In this document: one piece after another, positions 8,624 to 14,673 of the stretch
Position numbering within the stretch: position 1 is the stretch's first letter
Layout: the number at the start of each line of letters is the position of its first letter
Origin: JABMPO01 sp964539785
Lineage (GTDB): Bacteria > Fidelibacterota > Marinisomatia > Marinisomatales > TCS56
Reading direction: 5' to 3'
NCBI GenBank assembly: GCA_964539785.1
Contig: CAZIJQ010000058.1
Coordinates: 1-14,673 of the forward strand
Length of the DNA: 14,673 nucleotides
Notes under the pieces: model-generated
Told to the model about the DNA's origin: nothing
What the model saw: the letters and a program-made list of their open reading frames with translations, nothing else
Databases searched by the model: none
Made by a program: the position numbers and the translations under genes

Positions 8624-8627
8624 AATT

Positions 8628-10787
8628 ATGATTAAACATGAAATCGAAGTTGGCGGTCGCGTACTGTCACTTCAAACCGGCCATGTAGCCAAGCAGTCCT
8701 CCGGGTCCGTTTTAGTTACTTATGGCGAAACAGTTATTCTGGTTGCCGTAAATGCAGCCAAAGAAGCACGTGAAGATATTGATTTCTTCCCATTACAGGT
8801 CGAGTATCGCGAGCGTTATTATGCTGGCGGAAAAATTCCCGGTGGTTTCTTCAAACGGGAAGGAAGACCAACCGAAAAGGAGATTCTAACCTGTCGTTTG
8901 ACCGATCGTCCGATCAGGCCATTATTTCCCAAGGGTTTCAAATGCGAAACCCAGGTGATTATTACGGCTCTTTCCAGCGATGGTGAGAACCCACCGAATA
9001 TTTTAGCCGGAGTAGGCGCGTCAGCAGCACTGATGCTGTCAGACATCCCCTGGAAAGGCCCCATTTCTTCCGTTTCTATTGGTAGAGTGGATGGCGAATT
9101 TGTAATCAATCCGACTTTAGAGCAGCTTGAAGAAAGCGAAATGGAAGTCATTCTTTCCGGTAACGATGAATCAGTCGTGATGGTAGAAGGTGAAGCCAAG
9201 GAGATTTCCGAGGACTTGCTGGTTGATGCGATTGAATTCGGACACAAGTATATTAAAATTCTGAACGAATTGCAGAAAAAACTGATAGCCGACTGTGTTG
9301 TCAAGAAACGATCGGTTCCGGAAGTGGAAGAGAATGAAGCTCTGACCAAAGCGGTTGCCGAATTGGCAAATGCCAAAGTTTCTGAAGTTGTGGCAATTGA
9401 AGATAAAATGGAGCATTATGAAGCTCTAGATAATCTGGTCGACGAAACGGTTGAGAAACTGATAGAAGAATATCCTGAAACTGAGAAGGATATTAAAGAA
9501 TTGATCCACGAACAGCACAAAGTTGTAATGCGGGATGTAATTCTTACTAAAGGTCGCAGAATTGATGGCCGCGACACCAAGACCGTCCGTCCCTTAACAA
9601 TTGAACCAGGCTTTCTGCCACGGACACATGGTTCAGCTCTGTTTACCCGTGGCGAGACTCAGGCCCTGGTAACAGTTACCCTGGGTACCAAACGCGACGA
9701 ACAGATCATTGATGATATAAATCGCGATACCACGAAACGCTACATGCTGCATTATAATTTCCCGCCATTTTGTGTTGGAGAAGTTCGCCGGATAATGGGA
9801 ACCAGCCGTCGTGAGATTGGTCATGGTAACCTTGCAGAGCGAGCCTTAAAGCCCCTTATTCCATCGTCAGAAGATTTTCCTTACACAGTGCGAATCGTTT
9901 CTGATATCATGGAATCCAATGGATCTTCATCCATGGCTTCGGTCTGTGGTGGATCGTTGGCTTTGATGGATGCCGGTGCTCCCATGCGCGAGCATGTGGC
10001 CGGAATTGCCATGGGATTGATTCTCGAAGGCGAAAAATATGCAATCCTGACTGACATTCTTGGTACAGAAGATCATCTTGGTGATATGGATTTCAAAGTT
10101 GCCGGTACCGCCAAAGGTATTACGGCAATCCAATTGGATCTGAAAATCGATGGACTGAGTCTAAAAATAATGCGCGAAGCATTGGAACAGGCACTTGCTG
10201 GCCGTCTGCATATTCTTAACGAAATGAATGCGGCATTGCTCGAACCACGAACCGATATGTCACCCTATGCTCCCAAGCTAATGATGATCCAGATCAACCC
10301 GGAAAAAATTGGAATGCTGATTGGCCCCGGTGGTAAAATGATCAAGAAAATCATTGCTGACACGGAATGCGGAGTCGATGTGGATGATGACGGAAAAGTA
10401 GTCGTTTCGGGCAGCGATGCAGAGCGTTGTCGTGAGGCTCTCGACATGGTGAAAGCCATTACTTTTGAACCGGAGGTCGGTCAGGAGTACGATGGTACAG
10501 TTACCAGACTGATGACATTCGGAGCATTTGTTGAATACGCTCCCGGTCGTGAAGGACTGGTTCATATATCAGAATTAGAATGGAAGCGCGTTGAGAAGGT
10601 GGCCGATGTGGTTAATCCTGGTGATAAAGTACGCGTTAAATTGATTAAAGTGGATGATCAGGGTCGCTACGATTTCAGTCGGAAAGCAACTCTGCCGAAG
10701 CCGGAAGGTTGGGTGGAACCACCCCGCCGCGAACGTTCACCACGACGAGAAGGCGGACAACGTCCTTTCAGAAAAAAACGTTATTAA
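8628..10787 (+). CDS. pnp: polynucleotide phosphorylase
   Basis: Phosphorolytic 3'-to-5' exoribonuclease of RNA decay, acting as a trimer. It has 719 residues: first RNase PH domain (about 1-140, with GGFFKREGRP at 72-81), a helical linker (about 230-300), and the second, catalytic RNase PH domain (about 310-545) with TSRREIGHG (392-400) and EDHLGDMDFK carrying Asp486 and Asp488. A KH domain (about 550-605, GxxG as GPGG at 566-569) and an S1 domain (about 617-688) follow. The Arg-rich tail (697-719) adds RNA-binding charge. The ATG at 8628 has a rather distant AGAGG (8609-8613), so coupling to rpsO is likely. All expected domains are intact. Confidence 0.98.
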   Translation: MIKHEIEVGGRVLSLQTGHVAKQSSGSVLVTYGETVILVAVNAAKEAREDIDFFPLQVEYRERYYAGGKIPGGFFKREGRPTEKEILTCRLTDRPIRPLFPKGFKCETQVIITALSSDGENPPNILAGVGASAALMLSDIPWKGPISSVSIGRVDGEFVINPTLEQLEESEMEVILSGNDESVVMVEGEAKEISEDLLVDAIEFGHKYIKILNELQKKLIADCVVKKRSVPEVEENEALTKAVAELANAKVSEVVAIEDKMEHYEALDNLVDETVEKLIEEYPETEKDIKELIHEQHKVVMRDVILTKGRRIDGRDTKTVRPLTIEPGFLPRTHGSALFTRGETQALVTVTLGTKRDEQIIDDINRDTTKRYMLHYNFPPFCVGEVRRIMGTSRREIGHGNLAERALKPLIPSSEDFPYTVRIVSDIMESNGSSSMASVCGGSLALMDAGAPMREHVAGIAMGLILEGEKYAILTDILGTEDHLGDMDFKVAGTAKGITAIQLDLKIDGLSLKIMREALEQALAGRLHILNEMNAALLEPRTDMSPYAPKLMMIQINPEKIGMLIGPGGKMIKKIIADTECGVDVDDDGKVVVSGSDAERCREALDMVKAITFEPEVGQEYDGTVTRLMTFGAFVEYAPGREGLVHISELEWKRVEKVADVVNPGDKVRVKLIKVDDQGRYDFSRKATLPKPEGWVEPPRRERSPRREGGQRPFRKKRY

Positions 10788-10813
10788 ACCCTAATGCTGA
10801 AAAGGGGGTACAA

Positions 10814-11932
10814 ATGATTATTGGCGTACCAAAAGAGATTAAAAATAATGAGTCCCGCGTAGCGATGACTCCTCATGGTGCCATGGAAGTGATCAATCAG
10901 GGACATACAGTAATCACTGAACGGAATGCGGGTATTGAAAGCGGTTTTTCTGATGAATCATATCTTGAAGTAGGCTGTAAACTGGTTGATACTGCCCAGG
11001 AAGTATTTGATTCTGTGGAAATGATTGTTAAGGTCAAAGAACCTCAGCCATCCGAGATCGCCATGTGCCGTCCGGACATGACTATGTTTACCTATTTCCA
11101 TTTTGCTGCTGACGAAAAGTTGACCCGTGATTTTATGGCGACTGGCGCCACGGCCATAGCTTATGAAACTATTATACTGGAAGACGGCAGTCTGCCGTTA
11201 TTAGTCCCCATGAGCGAAGTTGCCGGCCGCATGGCATCCCAGGAAGGTGCAAAATATCTTGAACGCGCTTTTGGCGGCAGTGGTATACTGCTGGGAGGTG
11301 TACCCGGTGTAAAACCGGCTACTGTTACGGTAATTGGCGGTGGTGTTGTTGGAACAAATGCTGCCTCAATCGCCGCCGGTTTGGGCGCTGATGTCTATAT
11401 CCTTGACACAAATCTGCAACGTTTGCGTTATCTCGATGATGTCATGCCCAAGAATGTGCACACACTTTACAGCAATAAGTATAATCTATCCGAATTATTG
11501 AAGACAACCGATCTACTGATCGGCGCGGTTCTGATCGTTGGCGCTAAAGCGCCGAAACTGGTTACCAGAGATATGCTAAAGTTGATGAAACCCCGTAGCG
11601 TTGTTGTGGATGTATCTGTGGACCAGGGCGGCTGTATCGAAACCTGCAGACCAACAACTCATGCTGAGCCTACCTTTGTAGTTGAAGGCGTAGTGCATTA
11701 CTGTGTGGCAAATATGCCTGGCGCTGTTCCATTTACATCGACAATCGCGCTGACAAATGCGACCATGCCGTACACCCTCAGGTTAGCCAAGCAGGGACCG
11801 GTGGCAGCGTTGAAATCCGATCCGGCCTTATTAGGTGGTCTGAATACTTACAAAAAACAGATTACACATAAAGCCGTAGCAGATGCTTTTGGCATGGATT
11901 ACGTCGATCCGGAAAAAGCTTTAGAAGCCTAA
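10814..11932 (+). CDS. ald: alanine dehydrogenase
   Basis: Catalyses the reversible NAD-dependent deamination of L-alanine to pyruvate and ammonia. It has 372 residues, the normal length. Conserved points: Arg15 in the N-terminal NNESRVAMTP, Lys75 in IVKVKEP, His96 in TYFHFAADE, the nucleotide-binding loop GGGVVG at 175-180, Asp198 at the end of the second Rossmann strand, and Asp270 in VVDVSVDQGGCIET. The longer frame open from 10709 overlaps pnp and is rejected; ATG at 10814 has a good AGGGGG at 10803-10808 and begins with the family's MIIGVPKE. It lies 26 bases after pnp and could be co-transcribed, although it belongs to a different pathway from its neighbours. Confidence 0.97.
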   Translation: MIIGVPKEIKNNESRVAMTPHGAMEVINQGHTVITERNAGIESGFSDESYLEVGCKLVDTAQEVFDSVEMIVKVKEPQPSEIAMCRPDMTMFTYFHFAADEKLTRDFMATGATAIAYETIILEDGSLPLLVPMSEVAGRMASQEGAKYLERAFGGSGILLGGVPGVKPATVTVIGGGVVGTNAASIAAGLGADVYILDTNLQRLRYLDDVMPKNVHTLYSNKYNLSELLKTTDLLIGAVLIVGAKAPKLVTRDMLKLMKPRSVVVDVSVDQGGCIETCRPTTHAEPTFVVEGVVHYCVANMPGAVPFTSTIALTNATMPYTLRLAKQGPVAALKSDPALLGGLNTYKKQITHKAVADAFGMDYVDPEKALEA

Positions 11933-11980
11933 TTAGTAAAATACGTTCTTTGACAAAAGGCTTGTGTTGATGTCTGTTAG

Positions 11981-11992
11981 GATATTAATATC
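11981..11992. promoter_or_regulatory. 12-bp perfect palindrome upstream of the MerR gene
   Basis: GATATTAATATC is a perfect palindrome 37 bases before the start of the MerR-type gene, in the 96-base gap after ald. A TTGACA (11950-11955) lies upstream, but no good -10 box sits at 16-18 bases from it. The palindrome may be an operator; MerR proteins bind dyads as dimers, so autoregulation is possible. It is AT-rich and short, so chance is not excluded. Confidence 0.35.
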
Positions 11993-12028
11993 AAGTGTTG
12001 CTTTAAATATTTTCATGGATAATGTTGC

Positions 12029-12412
12029 GTGGAACAGAGTATAAAAAAACTGTATTACTCGATCAGTGAAGTCAGTAAGATTACTGGCCTGAAGCCCTAT
12101 GTATTGCGGTACTGGGAGACCGAGTTCAAGCAGTTGGCTCCCCCCAAGAATCGCGCTGGCAATCGTACCTTTCGTCAGAAAGATATCGATTTGATTCAGC
12201 GCCTGAGACAATTACTGCATGTGGAAAAATTCACGATTGAAGGCGCCCGTAAAAAACTCAGCGAGAGGGTGGAAGTAGTTGAAGCAGAAATTGGAGAAAA
12301 ATCTGTTGAGACCGACCCTGAAGAATGTGAAGCCGAAACATTACGCCATAAAAAAATGCTTCGCTATGTTAAGCAGGAGTTGGAATCCATGTTGGAGCTT
12401 ATGCAAAGATAA
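12029..12412 (+). CDS. MerR-family transcriptional regulator
   Basis: A 127-residue DNA-binding protein. The winged helix-turn-helix occupies about residues 8-75: YYSISEVSKITGLKPYVLRYW, then the wing-like NRAGNRTFRQKDIDLIQRL and the second helix pair ending FTIEGARKKL. The rest (about 76-127) is a charged helix that probably forms the dimerising coiled coil. There are no ligand-binding cysteines or added effector domain, so the inducer is unknown. Small MerR proteins of this type often sit near tRNA-Pro or ihfA genes in other bacteria. The GTG at 12029 is the only usable start: an in-frame TAA stands at 12020-12022. A weak GGAT lies upstream. Confidence 0.9.
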   Translation: MEQSIKKLYYSISEVSKITGLKPYVLRYWETEFKQLAPPKNRAGNRTFRQKDIDLIQRLRQLLHVEKFTIEGARKKLSERVEVVEAEIGEKSVETDPEECEAETLRHKKMLRYVKQELESMLELMQR

Positions 12413-12424
12413 GTCGGAGCATGG

Positions 12425-12440
12425 TCCCGATAGATCGGGA
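12425..12440. repeat. palindrome 1 of a related pair
   Basis: TCCCGATAGATCGGGA: two 7-base arms around AG. It shares the pattern TCCCGA-N4-TCGGGA with the copy at 12463-12478. It lies within the D-arm part of the tRNA-Pro remnant and begins 13 bases after the MerR stop, so it could also end that transcript, though no T-run follows. Confidence 0.7.
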
Positions 12441-12462
12441 TAAACTGCACCCGGTTAGCGCA

Positions 12463-12478
12463 TCCCGACGGGTCGGGA
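12463..12478. repeat. palindrome 2 of a related pair
   Basis: TCCCGACGGGTCGGGA: two 7-base arms around GG. Relative to palindrome 1 the innermost pair has changed from T-A to C-G, keeping the pairing intact. It takes up almost exactly the space of the anticodon arm in the tRNA-Pro remnant (16 bases against 17). Confidence 0.7.
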
Positions 12479-12524
12479 AGGTTGGGTAGTTCCTAAAAAA
12501 TCGTAATATTTGTTTAGTACAATT

Positions 12525-12599
12525 CGGGGCATGGCGCAGCCCGGTTAGCGCGCGTGACTGGGGGTCACGAGGTCGGGAGTTCAAATCTCCCTGCCCCGA
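12525..12599 (+). tRNA. tRNA-Pro (anticodon GGG)
   Basis: A 75-nt cloverleaf. The acceptor arms are CGGGGCA (12525-12531) and TGCCCCG (12592-12598), the D arm GCGC/GCGC, the anticodon stem CGTGA/TCACG with loop CTGGGGG and anticodon GGG at 12560-12562, and the T arm GGGAG/CTCCC with loop TTCAAAT. The discriminator is A12599 and CCA is not encoded. The initial C-G pair is typical of bacterial tRNA-Pro. A TTGGGT...TAATAT pair (12482-12487 and 12504-12509, 16 bases apart) is a possible weak promoter; a good terminator follows. Confidence 0.96.
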
Positions 12600-12609
12600 C
12601 TACTACGAT

Positions 12610-12648
12610 AAAACCTTGTTATTCTTAGAATAGCAGGGCTTTTGTTTT
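12610..12648 (+). terminator. intrinsic terminator of tRNA-Pro
   Basis: The arm 12610-12624 pairs with 12628-12643 over 15 pairs, with two G-U pairs, one bulged C (12639) and loop TTA. The right arm runs into TTTTGTTTT. It lies 11 bases after the tRNA end and marks the right border of the conserved locus. Confidence 0.85.
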
Positions 12649-12735
12649 ATTGTTAGGCGCTGAATAAGTGACATATATTTTGCACCCAAAGTGTCAGAAT
12701 TGACCGTATTGCACCGTTTTTGACCGCGAAAATGT

Positions 12736-12754
12736 GGATACGGGCGGGATACGG
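12736..12754. repeat. 8-bp direct repeat in an 11-bp period
   Basis: GGATACGG occurs at 12736-12743 and again at 12747-12754, separated by GCG. It lies in the non-coding stretch 12649-12795, in which I see no gene. The 11-bp period is about one helical turn, as in some protein-binding iterons, but two copies are too few to claim more. Confidence 0.3.
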
Positions 12755-12789
12755 AACTTTTTTATATTGCTACCTATGTACAAAATGAT

Positions 12790-12811
12790 CTTTGATTACG
12801 GGGAATCAAAG
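12790..12811 (-). terminator. hairpin over the stop of the membrane ORF
   Basis: CTTTGATT and AATCAAAG form a perfect 8-bp stem around ACGGGG, spanning the minus-strand stop at 12796-12798. Reading on the minus strand the stem is followed by ATCATTTTG, a poor T-tract, so termination is possible but weak. Confidence 0.4.
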
Positions 12812-13128
12812 AAACGTTTTGATTTATAGATCAAATATATCGTTGCACTCAATGGGATACCAAAAAAGAAAATAAAATGATAACCCTGCAAAGGCAGCCC
12901 TTGAAAAGCGACCATTTCTCTGGAAGGAAATCTTAAAATTGTTAAAATGTCCGAATAAGTATTATTTAAACAAGTAATTACTAATGAAATCATTAATGCA
13001 GTAATAAGTGAAATACTACCCCACCATGCCCATATCTTTTGTTTTATAGTACCCCAGATAATGATGATTGTAAGTCTTTTGATTCTTTCGGACTCGTTAG
13101 TTAAAAAGTTAAGGTGCACTTTTGTCAT
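12796..13128 (-). CDS. small hypothetical membrane protein
   Basis: I do not recognise this gene. It would encode 110 residues, with a basic N-terminal part and two hydrophobic helices at about 39-55 and 83-102, joined by a polar loop containing FPSREMVAFQGLPLQGY. It is AT-rich and has no good Shine-Dalgarno. Its ATG follows directly on the stop codon of the transposase (TAA then ATG, no gap), so the start may lie at or inside the end of the inserted element, and the native 5' end may have been lost. It could be a real small membrane protein, a truncated one, or a chance frame. No cysteine or catalytic motif suggests a role. Confidence 0.4.
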   Translation of the reverse strand: MTKVHLNFLTNESERIKRLTIIIIWGTIKQKIWAWWGSISLITALMISLVITCLNNTYSDILTILRFPSREMVAFQGLPLQGYHFIFFFGIPLSATIYLIYKSKRFFDSP

Positions 13129-13920
13129 TTAGAGTTGGGTGTAATTTACCTGGTTTATTGATTTAGTACCCATATTTTGGGTATATCTCATTTGTAAGGT
13201 TTGTTGTTTGATTTTCTGACGTTCAGTTAAGACTTGTTGATACCTTCCAAAGTACACATCGGCTGGAGTGCAGTTGTCTAGCGATTCATGATACCGATGA
13301 TTATTATAATGATCCACGAACTCAGTCAGTTGTTGCCCCAGTTCTCCAGGAAGGTAGTAGTTGTCTAATTTGACGACGTTCTTCATCGTCCTGTGGTAAC
13401 GTTCGATCTTACCCTGAGTCTGGGGATGATAAGGCGCACCACGAGAGTGATCCATTTGGTTGTCTTTCAGATACTCTTTGAGCTCCTGTGATAGCTAACA
13501 AGGGCCATTGTCAGTCAACAGCCTCGGTCTATGCTGAACCGTTACTTCCCGGACATTCGTTTTGTCCAAAGCCATATCCAGCGTCTCCTGCACATCATTG
13601 GCATTCATGGATGTAAACAGTTTCCAGGATAGAATATACCTGGAAAAATCATCCAGTACTGTTGATAAGTAATACCAGCCCCAGCCAATGATCTTGAAGT
13701 ATGTAAAGTCCGTTTGCCACAGTTCGTTAATCGCCCGTGTGGGATGCTTGAACTTATCAGCAGCAGACATTACGATGTAGTTCGGACTGGTGATCAGATC
13801 ATAGGCTTTCAGGATACGATAGACACTGGTCTCTGAGATATAGTACTTTTCGGTATCGGTAATAAACCAGGCCAGCTCCCGGGGCGATTTATCTGTATGC
13901 TCAAGAGCAATATCAACCAC
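13129..13920 (-). pseudogene. DDE integrase-type transposase split by an amber codon
   Basis: Transposase with an rve integrase core, probably IS3-like. From the N-terminus it shows a helix-turn-helix part (SPRELAWFITDTEKYYISETSVYRIL), WQTDFTYFKI with the first catalytic Asp, VLDDFSRYILSW, LLTDNGPC with the second Asp, and HPQTQGKIERYHRTMKNVV with the Glu. It ends with NNHRYHESLDNCTPADVYFGR. All three DDE residues are present. A TAG at 13495-13497 interrupts it directly after DNGPC, where relatives usually carry an aromatic residue; the frame continues unbroken after it. TAG ends truB and ribF, so it is a true stop here and the gene is probably dead. The first usable start is GTG at 13918-13920, but related-looking sequence extends up to another TAG at 13963-13965. 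Confidence 0.85.
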
Positions 13921-13959
13921 TTCACGTTTTACCTCATCTGGTATCTTGTATCTTGAAAA

Positions 13960-13979
13960 GTGCTATTTATTGATAGCAC
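13960..13979 (-). promoter_or_regulatory. hairpin at the 5' edge of the split transposase
   Basis: GTGCTAT and ATAGCAC form a perfect 7-bp stem with the loop TTATTG on the plus strand. On the minus strand the stem is followed by TTTTC, terminator-like but with a short T-run, and one arm contains the in-frame TAG at 13963-13965. Such hairpins near transposase starts in insertion sequences can shield the gene from outside transcription; that role is inferred. Confidence 0.4.
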
Positions 13980-14009
13980 CAGTATTCTTATTCCCGATTA
14001 TATTCTGAT

Positions 14010-14065
14010 AGAAGAGAAGGTTTATAGTTCTGGGTCCCGAACCCGGGAATAAGTTTCTTCCTTCT
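14010..14065 (+). ncRNA. candidate bridge-RNA stem in the IS110 leader
   Basis: A long imperfect hairpin: AGAAG (14010-14014) with CTTCT (14061-14065) at the base, TTAT (14022-14025) with ATAA (14049-14052), and an 8-bp top stem TTCTGGGT (14028-14035) with ACCCGGGA (14041-14048) around the loop CCCGA. It stands 100 bases before the transposase start, in the leader where IS110-group elements encode the bridge RNA that pairs with target and donor DNA. The RNA itself, and which loops would guide, are inferred; the wider candidate region is about 13981-14150. Confidence 0.4.
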
Positions 14066-14165
14066 TTCAGGTTGAAGTCGAGGAATAACTTGGTGCACAG
14101 ACACCGGATTCTACAAGAATGATGGTACCTGATAGACTTGAATAAATAATATGAGGATGTTTGTT

Positions 14166-14673
14166 ATGACAGAATATTATCTGGGTGCTGATGCCAGTAA
14201 AGGATATGCGGACTTTGTGATACTAAATCAGAATAAAGAGATCATCGAAGAGAACTTTCAGTTAGACGATACTTTTGAAGGCCACCAGAAGCTATTTGAG
14301 ATCTTATCTGGCTTACTATTGGCAAATAGTCAGGTTACCATCTATGCTGGCCTGGAAAGTTCCGGTGGGTATGAACAAAACTGGTTTGTCATGCTGAATA
14401 AACTTCAGAGCAATTTTCCTATCTATACTGCTACGGTTAACCCATTTGGAGTTAATCACCATAGTAAAGCCAGCCTCAATCGTAACGTCACAGATAAGAT
14501 CAGTGCACGAAACATTGCTGAGTATCTCATCACTTACCGTAACAAAATCCGTTTTGGACAACATGACTATTTTGCCGGTTTACGCCGGCATTGGAAACTG
14601 GTGGAACTGTTAAGTAAGCAACGCGTCCAGTTGTTAAATCAGCTTGAGTCTCTAGTCTATATTGCCCAACCGC
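14166..14673 (+). CDS. IS110-family transposase, N-terminal part (cut by window edge)
   Basis: The frame is open to the window end (169 residues seen of a protein usually about 300-400 long). The RuvC-like DEDD domain is visible: YYLGADASKGYADFVILN with Asp9, YAGLESSGGYEQNW with Glu64, and NVTDKISARNIAEYLI with Asp110. The fourth acidic residue, expected three positions after Asp110, is Ser113. A helical stretch rich in basic and Leu residues follows, like the family's coiled coil. The C-terminal transposase_20 domain with its catalytic serine would lie outside the window. ATG at 14166 has GAGG at 14153-14156; in-frame ATGs at 14151 and 14157 are alternatives with poorer sites. The gene runs opposite to the split transposase to its left. 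Confidence 0.8.
   Translation, partial: MTEYYLGADASKGYADFVILNQNKEIIEENFQLDDTFEGHQKLFEILSGLLLANSQVTIYAGLESSGGYEQNWFVMLNKLQSNFPIYTATVNPFGVNHHSKASLNRNVTDKISARNIAEYLITYRNKIRFGQHDYFAGLRRHWKLVELLSKQRVQLLNQLESLVYIAQP

Larger units (their letters stand above)
12415..12498 (+). pseudogene. degenerate tRNA-Pro copy interrupted by palindromes
   Basis: Three pieces in order resemble the intact tRNA-Pro 110 bases downstream. CGGAGCATGG (12415-12424) matches its 5' acceptor end at 9 of 10. GCACCCGGTTAGCGC (12447-12461) matches the D arm with one base missing. AGGTTGGGTAGTTC (12479-12492) matches the variable loop and start of the T arm with two differences. A 22-base block containing one palindrome breaks the D arm, and a second palindrome stands where the anticodon arm should be. 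The 3' acceptor strand is not recognisable. I infer a decayed tandem duplicate; it cannot fold as a normal tRNA. Confidence 0.6.
13981..14673 (+). mobile_element. IS110-family element, left part
   Basis: Holds the 5' part of an IS110-type transposase and a structured leader. The element runs off the window, so neither its right end nor its insertion core can be identified. The left border is set only by the last recognisable sequence of the neighbouring minus-strand transposase (about 13938-13962) and may be off by tens of bases. IS110 elements have no long terminal inverted repeats, so none is expected. Confidence 0.55.

Noticed and set aside
8819..9376. Long minus-strand frame inside pnp (185 codons)
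   Set aside because: It is antisense to a highly conserved part of pnp, is Ser/Pro-rich in a way typical of antisense shadows, and has no known motif.
10709..10813. N-terminal extension of ald overlapping pnp
   Set aside because: The extension is the shadow of the Arg-rich pnp tail; ATG 10814 has a good ribosome binding site and the family N-terminus.
12592..12795. Integration (att) site at the 3' end of tRNA-Pro
   Set aside because: I found no second copy of the tRNA 3' end downstream in the window, and no integrase gene is next to it.
12649..12795. Possible small gene in the gap after the tRNA-Pro terminator
   Set aside because: All frames are short, lack a ribosome binding site and show no family motif.
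13495..13497. TAG reassigned to an amino acid in this organism
   Set aside because: TAG ends truB (7420-7422) and ribF (8337-8339) at normal protein lengths, so it is a stop codon here.
14316..14564. Minus-strand frame of 82 codons inside the IS110 gene
   Set aside because: It is antisense to the recognisable DEDD domain of the plus-strand transposase and has no motif of its own.

Overview
The window is bacterial chromosome of moderate G+C. It holds a compact, almost entirely plus-strand translation and RNA-processing locus (1-12600), followed by a mobile-element-scarred accessory stretch (12600-14673). Several traits of IF2 (an N-terminal IF2N head, a Lys/Glu/Ala-rich linker, a basic block before the G domain, and a C-terminus with ECGIGLEG and EGDIIESY) resemble the Bacteroidetes/FCB assemblage. 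So does the lack of ylxR and an L7Ae-like gene between nusA and infB. A candidate phylum of that assemblage is my best guess; the phylum cannot be fixed from the sequence alone.

Region 1 (1-2003): gpsA (glycerol-3-phosphate dehydrogenase, TTG start), a tRNA-Arg(CCT) and a membrane-anchored TPR protein of YfgM-like layout. Region 2 (2046-8623): a strong intrinsic hairpin just before rimP, then rimP, nusA, infB, rbfA, truB, ribF and rpsO. These genes are tightly packed and several overlap (infB/rbfA 4 nt, rbfA/truB 20 nt, truB/ribF 22 nt). This is the classical transcription-translation operon: ribosome maturation (RimP, RbfA), transcription elongation/termination (NusA), initiation (IF2), tRNA modification (TruB), FMN/FAD synthesis (RibF) and ribosomal protein S15. 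Region 3 (8628-12412): pnp (polynucleotide phosphorylase), ald (alanine dehydrogenase) and a small MerR-type regulator.

Region 4 (12413-12650): an intact tRNA-Pro(GGG) with a good terminator. Directly upstream lies what looks like a degenerate second copy of the same tRNA. It carries two related 16-bp palindromes, one of them standing where the anticodon arm should be. Region 5 (12650-14673): a small two-helix membrane ORF of unknown function, a DDE integrase-type transposase on the minus strand split by an in-frame amber codon, and the 5' part of an IS110-family transposase running off the right edge. The leader of the IS110 gene contains a long hairpin in the place where IS110 elements encode their bridge RNA. 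The most interesting items are the tRNA remnant with palindromes, the candidate bridge-RNA leader, the Asp-to-Ser change in the IS110 catalytic motif and the hairpin controlling entry into the rimP operon.
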